From Aeoliella mucimassa (GTDB taxonomy: Bacteria > Planctomycetota > Planctomycetia > Pirellulales > Lacipirellulaceae): 64,000 bases of DNA. Within the stretch, counting starts at the first letter, position 1, and the number at the start of each line of letters is the position of its first letter. Positions 27,005 to 36,357 of this stretch are shown one piece after another. The position numbers and the translations under genes were made by a program. The notes below the pieces were generated by a model. The model was not told where the DNA came from, ran no database searches, and worked only from the letters and a program-made list of their open reading frames with translations. The stretch lies in NCBI RefSeq assembly GCF_007748035.1, contig NZ_CP036278.1, forward strand, positions 2,790,001-2,854,000, given 5' to 3'.

Positions 27005-27033
27005 ACTCTAAGGCGGCATGCCTTAGTTGTCAA
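27005..27033 (-). promoter_or_regulatory. Promoter with embedded operator for the blaI-type operon
   Basis: On the minus strand a -35 box TTGACA (27033-27028) and a -10 box TAGAGT (27010-27005) are spaced by 17 bases. The spacer and the start of the -10 box are filled by a perfect palindrome with arms CTAAGGC/GCCTTAG around five bases (27008-27026). A repressor bound there would block RNA polymerase. This is the expected layout for autoregulation by the BlaI-type protein. Confidence 0.72.
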
Positions 27034-27226
27034 CATACGTATTGATGTAATGTGGAGAGTTCTATCAGTAGAGTACCAGGTTGCCCCAAAAAACACTTGG
27101 AATTAAAGGCTCTGTGCGGAAGTCGGTACTGCTGTAGTGCAGGAGTTGTAAGCGAACTCGACACTTGGTAGAAGGTGCTGGGCTTTATCTTGCGCGTAAG
27201 TATCAATTCGTTGGAGGCAAGGTTTG

Positions 27227-27967
27227 CTAACGGCCTTCGACTGCTAGAATGCTGGAGTGGTTCTTCAGATACCGAAGAAGGAAATAGAGGAAGAGGGTTC
27301 CGCCAAGCAGTCCAATCCAGCCGGCCTCTAAATGAAAGTTGTGGTCAATGACTGCGTGTTCGATAGTCTCGATAAGTGCATGGCACAAGACAAATAATGC
27401 CAAGGCCGTGTATTCACGCTTAAGAACATTTCGCATGGAAAAGCTCAAATCCGCCTTGCGCCAGAGACGAAGTTTGGGAATGAAGGCAGGAGTACTTGTT
27501 GCCCAAGCATGAAAGCTATCTCCAAAGCGTGAAGCTAAGAAATCTTCCTCGGCAAGCATGATACGCTCGTAATACAGCCAGAAGGCGAGTCCATACACGC
27601 AGGTCAACCAAATACTAAAGGGGACAATGACTACTCCAAGCCCGATCAAGAAATTGCCCAAATACAACGGATGCCGTACCGTTGAGTAGATTCCCTTCGT
27701 GTTGAGAGCTTCGGCAATTTGGCGGTCCGTGTTCCGTCCAGATGTTCCTGCGGGAGTGTGGCCTATGGTAATGACCCTAACTATGAATCCACAAGCGGAC
27801 ACAAAGAGTGCGAATACTTCCCACAACTCATGAAAAGCATAGCTATGAAATGGCCAACGCATCGTAGCCACTACCCAGATTAAAGGCAGCAAGAAAGCTA
27901 ATGGCACAACTCCTCGATGGCGAAATAGCCAGTTTCCTTCTGCGATCATTTCTGATTGCAAATGCAT
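27227..27967 (-). CDS. Isoprenylcysteine/phospholipid methyltransferase-family membrane protein
   Basis: The 246-residue protein has about six membrane helices and the conserved block LNTKGIYSTVRHPLYLGNFLIGLG followed by LAEEDFLASRFGDSFHAW, which are the AdoMet-binding and catalytic motifs of the ICMT/PEMT-type methyltransferases. Bacterial members methylate lipids or isoprenoid compounds in the membrane. The substrate here is unknown. It lies upstream of the repressor gene on the same strand, but the 280-base gap contains the repressor's own promoter. An IS110-family element lies just beyond its 5' end. Confidence 0.8.
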   Translation of the reverse strand: MHLQSEMIAEGNWLFRHRGVVPLAFLLPLIWVVATMRWPFHSYAFHELWEVFALFVSACGFIVRVITIGHTPAGTSGRNTDRQIAEALNTKGIYSTVRHPLYLGNFLIGLGVVIVPFSIWLTCVYGLAFWLYYERIMLAEEDFLASRFGDSFHAWATSTPAFIPKLRLWRKADLSFSMRNVLKREYTALALFVLCHALIETIEHAVIDHNFHLEAGWIGLLGGTLFLYFLLRYLKNHSSILAVEGR

Positions 27968-28356
27968 TTCTTTTTGCCTTTACTCCGGCGTAACAAGCCG
28001 ATTAGGATTCGATCGTCATGTTTAGTTGCACAACCTATGAGTGAAAACATGGGAATCAGCCCGTTGCGTGCGTTGTCGCGTGCACCGGGGCGTGGTACAC
28101 CGACGGACGGTTATTCGCCCGTCTCACCCCGACGCAAGGAGATTCCCATGAAGTACGTTGGTGCCGATTTGCATAAGAAGACCGTTAGCCTGTGCGTGGT
28201 CGAATGGCACGACCACTCCACGCGAGTCGTCCAGCGAAAGCGACTACGCTGCGACGAGCCCGATCAGATCGGCGAGTTCCTCGCCTCGCTCGGGGAGTTT
28301 TGCATCACCGTCGAGGCGACCATCGGCTACGACTGGTTTGCGGCCCTGGCCGAACC

Positions 28357-29855
28357 CATTACTGTCCGGAGTTCGGTTCTTTGCATTCCGGGAGTGTTGC
28401 GCGGCGTCTTATGATTGCATGGATTGGCTTACGCGATCAAGACTCGCCGCCTTTTTCCTTTCACATTGCGCAGGCGGCAGCGTGAGAATCGCGGCCGAGT
28501 GGCAGCGTCTCTAAGTCGATTGCTGTTTCTTTTTCTCGCTCCGCCGCGCGGCCGACTGCCGGGCCAGTTCGTTCTGACGTTCTCGCTCGCGGAGGATCGG
28601 CAGGATCTCTTCCAGGGTTGCCGCCCCGCGGCCGACCTGTCCCATTAGGGCGAACAGGTACTTGCTCGGTCGATAACCGGTGTGCAGGTACATCAGCAAC
28701 ACGGCAATGACCGCCACGTAGAAGTGCGTTTGCACCCCTTCGCTTGCGTGGCTGATCAAGTGTCCGAAGTTCGCAGAGCTCTTCAGCCACCGAAAGAACA
28801 GTTCTACTTGCCAACGATAGCGATACAGCATGGCAATCACGTGCGCCGGTACATCGAGCAGGTTGGTGATCAACCGCAGTTGCGACGGTTTTCCCTTTTC
28901 TTCGCAAGCGACGATGACTTCGCGAAGCTGCACTCGGGGAACTCGATGTCGGCTCGGATTCGAAGACTTGAAATGTCCCACTCCATCGCTGAGCACGCCG
29001 GCCGCTTTGTCTTTTTCGGTGAGTTCGCGACTTTTCACTTCCCGCAGCGTGGGCGAATTGCCCCCCGCTGGGCGATAACGAGCCACGAAGTGCGATTGCA
29101 ACGCGTGTGTGTCGTCGTAGTGCGCTGCCAAGAGCGCGAAACTCATGAAGCCGCGGTCGTACAGATAGATACGACCGGGCTGCAACCGTTCGATGGCTGA
29201 ATCGGCCTCGCTCTGGCCAGGGGATGGAATGACGATTGCCTCGGGAAGCCACGTGCTCACCGGCAAATGGACATCCACCCGCGCTCGATGCTTCTTCGCC
29301 CCATGATTGTTCGTATTGCACATGGCCCAGGCGACTTCGGCCACGGCCGGGAGAAACGTGCCATCGACGGCCACGGTCTGCTGGAGCAGTTCGTCGAGAT
29401 CGTCGTCACCTATCGATTGCCGTTTTGACTTGCGGGCAAGTTGCCGGCGGAGGGCATCGAGAATCGGCTGCAATCGCTCGGGGTCGGCCAGTTGATTGAA
29501 GTCTGAGAGCGTACTTCTAGTGATCTTGCGAATCGAAAGGTGTTTCTGAGCCTGTACCGTTTGGCTGAAATCTTCGATGGTTCGCAAACTGCGGATGGTG
29601 GGATTGAAGAACGCCAGCAGGTAGGCTACGAACACGTCATCGAGAAATAACTTGCGATTACCGTGGGCGTCTTCCGAGCGGAGTTGTTTGAGAAACTTCT
29701 CCAAAAGCCGGACATACTTCCCCCCAATGACCTGCTCGGGCCACACTGGTAGCTCGTCTTTAGCAACTCGCTGGGAAGGCATGGACTATGTCGTACCACA
29801 CCACTCCCCACCGCGCAAGTTCAGAATCGGTTAAGATTAATTCCGGACAGTAATG
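28357..29855 (-). mobile_element. IS4-family insertion sequence inside the IS110 transposase gene
   Basis: The 1499-base element has perfect 14-bp terminal inverted repeats (CATTACTGTCCGGA at the left, its complement at the right) and is flanked by a 9-bp target duplication GGCCGAACC at 28348-28356 and 29856-29864. Its single transposase gene is intact. The undecayed duplication points to a recent insertion. Confidence 0.93.
28511..29782 (-). CDS. IS4-family transposase
   Basis: This 423-residue DDE transposase has the first Asp in AVDGTFLPAV, the second in YLYDRGFMSF and the family YREK signature in YRYRWQVELFFRWLK, which supplies the catalytic Glu. An N-terminal helical domain (IRSLRTIEDFSQTVQ) and a basic C-terminal tail (ARRSEKKKQ) frame the core. 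It is full length and lies within well-preserved terminal repeats, so it may still be active. Confidence 0.95.
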   Translation of the reverse strand: MPSQRVAKDELPVWPEQVIGGKYVRLLEKFLKQLRSEDAHGNRKLFLDDVFVAYLLAFFNPTIRSLRTIEDFSQTVQAQKHLSIRKITRSTLSDFNQLADPERLQPILDALRRQLARKSKRQSIGDDDLDELLQQTVAVDGTFLPAVAEVAWAMCNTNNHGAKKHRARVDVHLPVSTWLPEAIVIPSPGQSEADSAIERLQPGRIYLYDRGFMSFALLAAHYDDTHALQSHFVARYRPAGGNSPTLREVKSRELTEKDKAAGVLSDGVGHFKSSNPSRHRVPRVQLREVIVACEEKGKPSQLRLITNLLDVPAHVIAMLYRYRWQVELFFRWLKSSANFGHLISHASEGVQTHFYVAVIAVLLMYLHTGYRPSKYLFALMGQVGRGAATLEEILPILRERERQNELARQSAARRSEKKKQQST

Positions 29856-30681
29856 GGCCGAACCGCTGGCCCGGCGGGTGGTGATCGCCCACCCCCATAA
29901 ACTCCGCGTCATCGCCGACAGCACTCGCAAGAGCGACAAGATCGATGCCCAGACGCTGGCCGACTTTCTGGCTCACAACATGATCCCCGAAGCGTGGCGA
30001 GCCACGCCCCGCGTGCGGCAACATCGCTCGCTGATCCGCCGACGGCAGAAGGTGCAGAATCGCATCACCTCGATCAAGACCACGATTCGCGCGCTATTGA
30101 CCCGTTACAACGCCGACCGCCGCGACCTGTTCACTCGCATCGGGCGGAAGGCCCTCAGACAGTTTCAATTTCTCGACGAAGAACGGTGGCTCGTTGACGA
30201 CCTGTTGGAAGACCTCGACCAGGCCCGGCACCACTTGGCGAACGTCGATTGCCGGTTGCGTGAGTTCGCCGAGCGGGCACCGCTGGCCGAACGCGAAGCC
30301 CGCGAGGTGTTGGCCACGCTTCCCGGCGCAGGTCCGGTGACCATCAACGTGCTACTGGCCGAGTTGGGCGACTGGCGACGGTTTACTAGCGGCGATGCGG
30401 TGGTCGCCTTTGCGGGACTGTCGCCCGGGTTCCGCGAAAGCGATGGCCACCGCAAGGCCTTGGGCATCACCAAAGCGGGCTCGCCGCTGTTGCGGTGGGC
30501 GATGATTCAACTGGCCCACCGGGTCAAGCAATCGAGCAGCCGCTGGCGGACGACCTTCGAGCGATTAAGCCAACGCACCGGCAAGAAAAAGGCGACCTGT
30601 GCGATTGCCCGGCGACTGCTCTTGGTCGTCCACGCCATGCTCCGCGACGGACGAGCCTACCAGTTTGCCGCGGCCAAGTAG

Positions 30682-30965
30682 CCATCCACGAACGAACCGA
30701 CCGTAAGCCAGGATGATCTCGATATAGAGAATGCCGGCGGAGAGCGACTCCGATCGGCGCACGAGTGAATGGGACATTCTTCGCCGACGTTTTTATGGGA
30801 CACTTGCCAACGGAGTGGCGGGTGATCACCGCATAGATGTTTGAGCACGGACGGCAGGTCCGATGACTCGCATACCCCAGCGGTCTTGGTTCAACGAAAT
30901 AAAACATCCGACAATAGGAGAAAATGATGATCCCCTAAGAAACCACGCTTGACAAAGATTCCCAT
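30682..30965 (+). ncRNA. Candidate bridge-RNA region of the IS110-family element
   Basis: IS110-family elements encode a structured guide RNA in one non-coding flank. Elements of the IS1111 group place it after the transposase gene. Here the 3' flank is about 280 bases long and contains no credible gene, whereas the 5' flank is only about 115 bases. I cannot fold the RNA by eye, and the boundaries are a guess. Confidence 0.3.
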
Positions 30966-31665
30966 AGATGATCTCAATAGCCTGGGCGGGATAGCTGTGG
31001 TAGCGACTGTCTGTCTTTTCCCATTAGACTGAGACTATTTATGCAACACTGAGTATTTCATGCGCAACTATCGCTAACCCTAGGCTCGCAATAGTCAAAC
31101 GTCTTGATCGCAACTGGAGTGTTTCGATTCGAAAGGAGCCCCATGCCTTTGTGCTCGCGTAAAGTACTAAGGAGTTAGTAGTTGGGCAATAGCAGTTCGG
31201 GCAATCGTTTGATAAGCCTTGCTCAAAAGAACTTGGTTTTGGCAAGGCACTTAGGTAATCAACGAAGCTACAGGTCGGTTCCATCGTCGCAAACGATGAC
31301 CATTTCTGGCACCTGCTATGCCGATTCATGAAGGAGTCCATCAGACTATGGGCCTCGCCAACAGTAACGAAGGTGCTGTCGGGGATGGATTGGAGGAGAG
31401 TGCTAGGCATTTCAGGTCGGACGATTTCGAGTGATTCAAGTCCGCCAGCTTATAATTAGGGCGGCGTCGACAGCAACGCATTGCGACCAACTGCTGGGCT
31501 CTCGCGATTTGGGTCTGCAGACTGCCGAGAGTTTGCCGGCTAAAGCTGGCGGGATAGCTGCTAGGGGGACCTGTTCGGAGGATAAGATCTAAGCGAAAAT
31601 CTTTCGTCAGCAAATCGAGTCGTAGCCCTGATTGTGCGAGACGAATCGGAGGGCGTCATAGTGTC
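30966..31665. other. Gene-poor stretch between IS110 and the HNH gene
   Basis: Apart from the phosphatase remnant at 31256-31410 I see no gene here. The flanks of the remnant carry short, unrelated frames without ribosome sites. The stretch looks like accumulated debris between insertion events. Confidence 0.4.
31256..31410 (-). pseudogene. Decayed, internally deleted copy of the metallophosphatase gene
   Basis: Two short blocks match the intact gene at 9446-10333. The block at 31265-31315 matches the last codons (VPEMVIVCDDGT), and 31330-31410 matches the first codons (MPSTLLQSIPDS against MPDTLLQSLPDG, with VGEAHSLMD against VGDVHGEMD). The roughly 750 bases between them are missing, the two parts are in different frames, and the metal-binding motifs are lost. 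This is the scar of a paralogue. Confidence 0.8.
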
Positions 31666-32721
31666 ATGCACGAGAAACCCTGCATCTATTGTGGTAAAGT
31701 CTTTGACCCTTTTAAGGGAAGAGGGGACCACGTGCTACCGAGTGGGCTTTGCGGGGAGTTCGCTAAAGACATTCGGTTCCGCGGATGTTGCCCCGGCTGC
31801 AACAATGCCTTCAGTGAATTCGAGCAGATCCTAGCGCAGGCGACTCCACTAGGATACCTGCGGCGATACGCTCCCATCCGTCGGCGAGGTCGTCCGATTG
31901 TGCTCAGCCAAAGAGGTGCCAAGAGGAGCAAGGCTCCGCAGCATACAGCCAGACCGTTAGGGTACGACCAACTCGTGAAACCAAGGAATGATCCAAGGCA
32001 AGTGGAGCCGGTAAATCAGATTACGATTATTGACGAAGCGGGTAAGCAACATTCAATCGAACTGCATGAGGGGATGACCGCCAAAACTCTGAGTGCCAAG
32101 ATAAAAAAGCTCGGCATTCGAAATTTCCGATCGATATATTGTTCGGTCACAGAGCAGTCAGATAATAGCTGCCGTGACCTGTTAAGGGAGGCATTTCCAG
32201 GGATGGTCTTTGAGGATCTCCCTGATTCGGAACCTGGGGAGTCGACGGTTAAAGGACGCATTCGATTTGAGTATAGTACTGAAGCAGACCGAGCAATTGC
32301 CAAGATAGCTTTTCACTATTACCTGATACACAACCAGCGGGGGTTTGACGGAAGTGAGCCCGAATTTGCAGCGATACGGCAATACCTGTGGCAAGGTGGC
32401 GATTCCACACTGTTTTTTAATCAAGCCGGCCCATCGTTCGAACTTCCGTTTGGAGAGGATCCTTCTGGTGTTGTGCGTACCCCGAGTAACTGGTGCCATG
32501 TTTTGCTCGCTCATGAAGTCGATGCTCAGGTAGTGGTCTACATGCGATTATTCGCCGGGCCAGAACATGTTGGCGAAGAATATCATGTGACGCTTGGATC
32601 TATAGAAGGAAGGATTGTTTTGCCTTCAGGCACGTGGGGGCACATCTATCATTACGACGAAGAGCGGAATGATAACTACTCTGGTCATATTCAATCCATC
32701 AAGCCCGAGCAATTGAGGTAG
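31666..32721 (+). CDS. HNH-type endonuclease-like protein
   Basis: The 351-residue protein begins with a zinc-bound HNH motif of the HNH_5 type: CIYCGKVF at residue 6, DHVLPSGLCG (Asp-His replacing the usual Glu-His) and CCPGCNNAFSEFE. The remaining 290 residues match nothing I know. They contain beta-rich segments (YHVTLGSIEGRIVLPSG) and may be a target-recognition or accessory domain. HNH proteins nick or cut DNA and are frequent in phages, defence islands and mobile elements. It lies in the integrase-proximal end of element 1 and is followed by a terminator. Confidence 0.75.
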   Translation: MHEKPCIYCGKVFDPFKGRGDHVLPSGLCGEFAKDIRFRGCCPGCNNAFSEFEQILAQATPLGYLRRYAPIRRRGRPIVLSQRGAKRSKAPQHTARPLGYDQLVKPRNDPRQVEPVNQITIIDEAGKQHSIELHEGMTAKTLSAKIKKLGIRNFRSIYCSVTEQSDNSCRDLLREAFPGMVFEDLPDSEPGESTVKGRIRFEYSTEADRAIAKIAFHYYLIHNQRGFDGSEPEFAAIRQYLWQGGDSTLFFNQAGPSFELPFGEDPSGVVRTPSNWCHVLLAHEVDAQVVVYMRLFAGPEHVGEEYHVTLGSIEGRIVLPSGTWGHIYHYDEERNDNYSGHIQSIKPEQLR

Positions 32722-32805
32722 CAGTTGCCATTTCAGGGCGTGGGGTGTTCCCCCCCCCGGGGGCTTAGGGTCCTTTGCCAGCCCCCCTCTCCGCAGTGGG
32801 CTGTG

Positions 32806-32832
32806 CCCGCAATCGCGGGACTTTTATTTTTT
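32806..32832 (+). terminator. Rho-independent terminator after the HNH gene
   Basis: A short GC stem (CCCGC and GCGGG around AATC) is followed by A and CTTTTATTTTTT, 85 bases after the HNH stop. Upstream lies a run of ten C residues and a G run (32747-32763), a homopolymer-rich patch prone to slippage. Confidence 0.75.
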
Positions 32833-33216
32833 CGATTGCAAAAAGCAAGTAAGTAAGTGGGCGCGGCAAATATTCTGGGATGGCCAGATATCAGCCGAAT
32901 GTTGGCGAAATAGGCAAGCTAGTAATCTCATGATATTACATGGTGCAACCGACCAGCAACCTCTTGCAAGGTGTCTTCAATGACTTGCAGGGAATGCAGT
33001 TCAAAGGCAGCGCATTCGATGCTCGTTTCGACTATTCACTCAAAGATCTGCCGACTTCGATATGAGGTGTTGTTTGGCTTATAATGCTACCGTCAAGCAC
33101 AGTGACTGCTTAGCAGTGTGAGGGCTTGTCGGTGAATGGAAGGACCTAGGCAAGATCTCATCAGGTGTGAGCCGGTTTCTTCTTACAGTCGTTTATGGGA
33201 TAGGGGCAGATGCAGC
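32833..33216. other. Intergenic region before the element 1 integrase
   Basis: About 380 bases lie between the terminator and the integrase start. They are AT-rich around 32820-32945 and presumably hold the integrase promoter. I see no convincing gene. An in-frame extension of the integrase back to 33136 lacks a ribosome site. Confidence 0.4.
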
Positions 33217-34510
<1,294 letters not shown>

Positions 34511-35167
34511 TCCAGCCGGAAAAGCTTCGTAACTCAGCGTTTCCCTCTTGTTTTGTAGAGTCTAACGCCACTAACCCCGTTTTGCAAGCGATTGCACGGA
34601 ATTGCGTTATTTCTCGGGAAATAGCTGTATTGAGATTTGCCAAAACGGTACATACCGTTTTGCAAAAACAGCGTGTTTACATGATTCCGGTAGAATGTCT
34701 CACTTGCAGGAAGGCTTGTACTGCGAGCTTGAGAACTCGCCGCCTAACGCATCGGATCGCCAAAGGTGCTAGGAGTCCAGCCACCTCGTTTGCGTCGAGT
34801 CTGGGGCGTCTGGTGGCTGCCTTTTTGGCAAAGCAGCGACAGACACTCGCAGTTGCTATCTTATCAGCCCCGTAACTAAAATATCCGCAGCGGTTCGGGG
34901 TGCTTCGGTGCTTCCCCACTGATACACGGGAGTGCTTCGAGCCGTCTTTTGGACTGGTTCCACGCTGGAACCGGTCCAACGTAACTAGTCTCACCGTGAG
35001 ACTGACGACTCGTCGAGTATACGGCAGATGAGGGGAAGCCGTGCGGGATTTGCGGGGGATAGGTTAGTGCCAAGCCACTCTCTATCTGTTCCAATGAGAC
35101 AAATAGCGTTCACAGCATAACATCAGAAATGCATCCAGCTGGCATTCTCGATTGAATCGCTATCGAA
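34511..35167. other. Left-end non-coding region of element 2 with palindromes
   Basis: No gene is evident in these 657 bases. They contain the 22-bp palindrome at 34641-34662, a hairpin with arms GGACTGGTTCC/GGAACCGGTCC at 34951-34977 (one G-T pair), and another with arms AGTCTCA/TGAGACT at 34987-35003. The last two could end transcription of the cassette that converges on this region, although no T tract follows. Confidence 0.55.
34641..34662. repeat. 22-bp palindrome, left copy
   Basis: Perfect arms CAAAACGGTA and TACCGTTTTG flank the centre CA. The same palindrome with centre TG lies at 45412-45433 near the opposite end of element 2. It lies 131 bases inside the left attachment site. It is a candidate operator or an arm-type site for the integrase or excisionase. 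Confidence 0.85.
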
Positions 35168-35821
35168 CTAGTTGAGTTGATTCACAATCCAGTGTCCGTT
35201 TTTCTCGCAAAGGTCGTAACAAGCAGGATAAATGTCTTCAAGACATGCCCCCGCTACTTGCTCAGGGCGAAAGCGGGGAAGATCGATCTCGGATTCTATC
35301 CGCTCAGCTTGTCTTCTTCCACTTGCCGAGCAGCGCCTTAGCAAACCGAGATATGTTCTTCTTTGTTCTTTGTCATCTTCATTGGCTGGCGGCCAAGTAG
35401 AGCAATCAACCAAAACACATCCCGATGACCGAAAAACTGCAAGTACAAATGTTGCGCACCCTAGCCCAGTTGAATCAATGCCGGCCTCGATGGCACCTGT
35501 TTTAGTATCAAAACTTATATCTGGATCATACTTCAAGTTGTATGGGATACGCCGATTGATTTTAGACTTTGCGATCTTTTCGGCGAACACGGATAGGTAC
35601 AGTGCCTCTGCACTATCGATACGTGGCGTAACGCACGGTTTAGCGATAGCACATGCCTCGTTTTGGAGCATCTCATGAAAAGCAAGATGAAGCCATTTCA
35701 ATTCGTTGTTGCTCGCTCTATACGCGAGCCCCACGTGCAGATTGCAGTTAGGTGTTCGTTCGATCGTGACGGCAATGGAGTCCACGCCATTAGTGTCACG
35801 CGAGAATCGACTGGCATCCAT
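35168..35821 (-). CDS. Papain-like/NlpC-P60-like protein of unknown function (cassette gene 3)
   Basis: The 217-residue product is not firmly assignable. It has histidines early (NLHVGLAYR and LHLAFHEML) and a cysteine later in STGLGCATFVLAVFRSSG, an order and pattern resembling permuted papain-like (YiiX/NlpC-P60-type) cysteine hydrolases. I infer a hydrolase with low certainty. No signal peptide is visible. It begins 5 bases after the preceding gene's stop, as the last of a three-gene operon. Base composition is clearly more AT-rich than in the backbone, which points to separate acquisition. Confidence 0.6.
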   Translation of the reverse strand: MDASRFSRDTNGVDSIAVTIERTPNCNLHVGLAYRASNNELKWLHLAFHEMLQNEACAIAKPCVTPRIDSAEALYLSVFAEKIAKSKINRRIPYNLKYDPDISFDTKTGAIEAGIDSTGLGCATFVLAVFRSSGCVLVDCSTWPPANEDDKEQRRTYLGLLRRCSASGRRQAERIESEIDLPRFRPEQVAGACLEDIYPACYDLCEKNGHWIVNQLN

Positions 35822-35826
35822 AAAAG

Positions 35827-36357
35827 CTACTGATACTTGCTGAGTAGTGCCTTTGCTTCATCTTCGCCCCTGCGGCTGCCGAATACTTCCAAGGCTCTCT
35901 GATAAAAAGAGTTTCTTGAAGTCAGCTTTTGTTTTGCACCAAGTGTGATTCCTAACACTGTAATAATTACAGCATCGGCCAATCTGCTCGGGTCAAAACA
36001 TCTGAGCACGGAATTGCATGCGACAAAATCACCGCTGTGTAGATAGTCGTCAAGATGATCCATCACCAGCATTACAGCCATGCGAGGCTCGTTCAATTCG
36101 CACAACCGGTAGGCTGTGCACATCAGCCTTTCTCGTGACTGCTCTAAACTGTTGGTTTCAGGGGCCGTGCTTGAAGTATCAATACTTAATAGTTGATACG
36201 AATCAGTCCTCTTGGCTGAATCCTGGGTGGCATCTTCAGCTAATACTTCAACAATTCTGATCGAAGCATTTTCCCCCACAGAGTTGCCTTGAGAGCGTGT
36301 GTCTTCAGGAATGCTTTGCCCTGCTTGTTCAATGCTCATGCAGTATGGAGTAGGCAT
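35827..36357 (-). CDS. Hypothetical helical protein (cassette gene 2)
   Basis: The 176-residue protein has no family I can name. Its C-terminal 90 residues form predicted helices with the pattern MVMDHLDDYLHSGDFVACNS and LADAVIITVLGITLGAKQKL, reminiscent of small helical-repeat partner proteins found beside papain-like and TIGR04255-like genes. The N-terminus is polar and low in structure. Its start codon overlaps the stop of the upstream gene by one base (TAATG), so translation is probably coupled. Confidence 0.65.
   Translation of the reverse strand: MPTPYCMSIEQAGQSIPEDTRSQGNSVGENASIRIVEVLAEDATQDSAKRTDSYQLLSIDTSSTAPETNSLEQSRERLMCTAYRLCELNEPRMAVMLVMDHLDDYLHSGDFVACNSVLRCFDPSRLADAVIITVLGITLGAKQKLTSRNSFYQRALEVFGSRRGEDEAKALLSKYQ

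Larger units (their letters stand above)
28148..30681 (+). pseudogene. IS110-family transposase gene, disrupted
   Basis: The 5' part (28148-28356) encodes MKYVGADLHKKTVSLCVVE, with the first Asp of the RuvC-like DEDD domain and the Glu in TVEATIG. The 3' part resumes after 29864 with LARRVVIAHPHK, the RKSDKIDAQTLADFL motif and the C-terminal Tnp20 region (LPGAGPVTINVLLAEL, KAGSPLLRWAM) with its catalytic Ser. Removing the IS4-family element and one target duplication restores a single frame of 341 residues. The gene was therefore intact before the insertion and is now broken. Confidence 0.92.
28030..30965 (+). mobile_element. IS110-family element interrupted by an IS4-family element
   Basis: A single IS110-type transposase gene is split by the insertion at 28357-29855. 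The ends are not flanked by classical terminal repeats, as usual in this family. My borders are approximate and follow the non-coding flanks: about 115 bases before the transposase gene and about 280 bases after it. Sub-terminal complementary segments ATGGGAATC (near 28050) and GATTCCCAT (near 30957) may mark the ends. The long 3' flank could encode the guide (bridge) RNA known for this family. Confidence 0.6.

Noticed and set aside
28045-30965. GATTCCCAT-type ends of the IS110 element as part of the dispersed repeat family
   Set aside because: The shared nine bases (ATGGGAATC) also occur in the repeat palindromes, but the flanks do not match, so I regard it as coincidence.
31039-31410. A 123-codon minus-strand frame as a gene
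   Set aside because: Only its first codons resemble the phosphatase, the metal motifs are lost, and the rest is junction sequence. I treat it as a pseudogene remnant.
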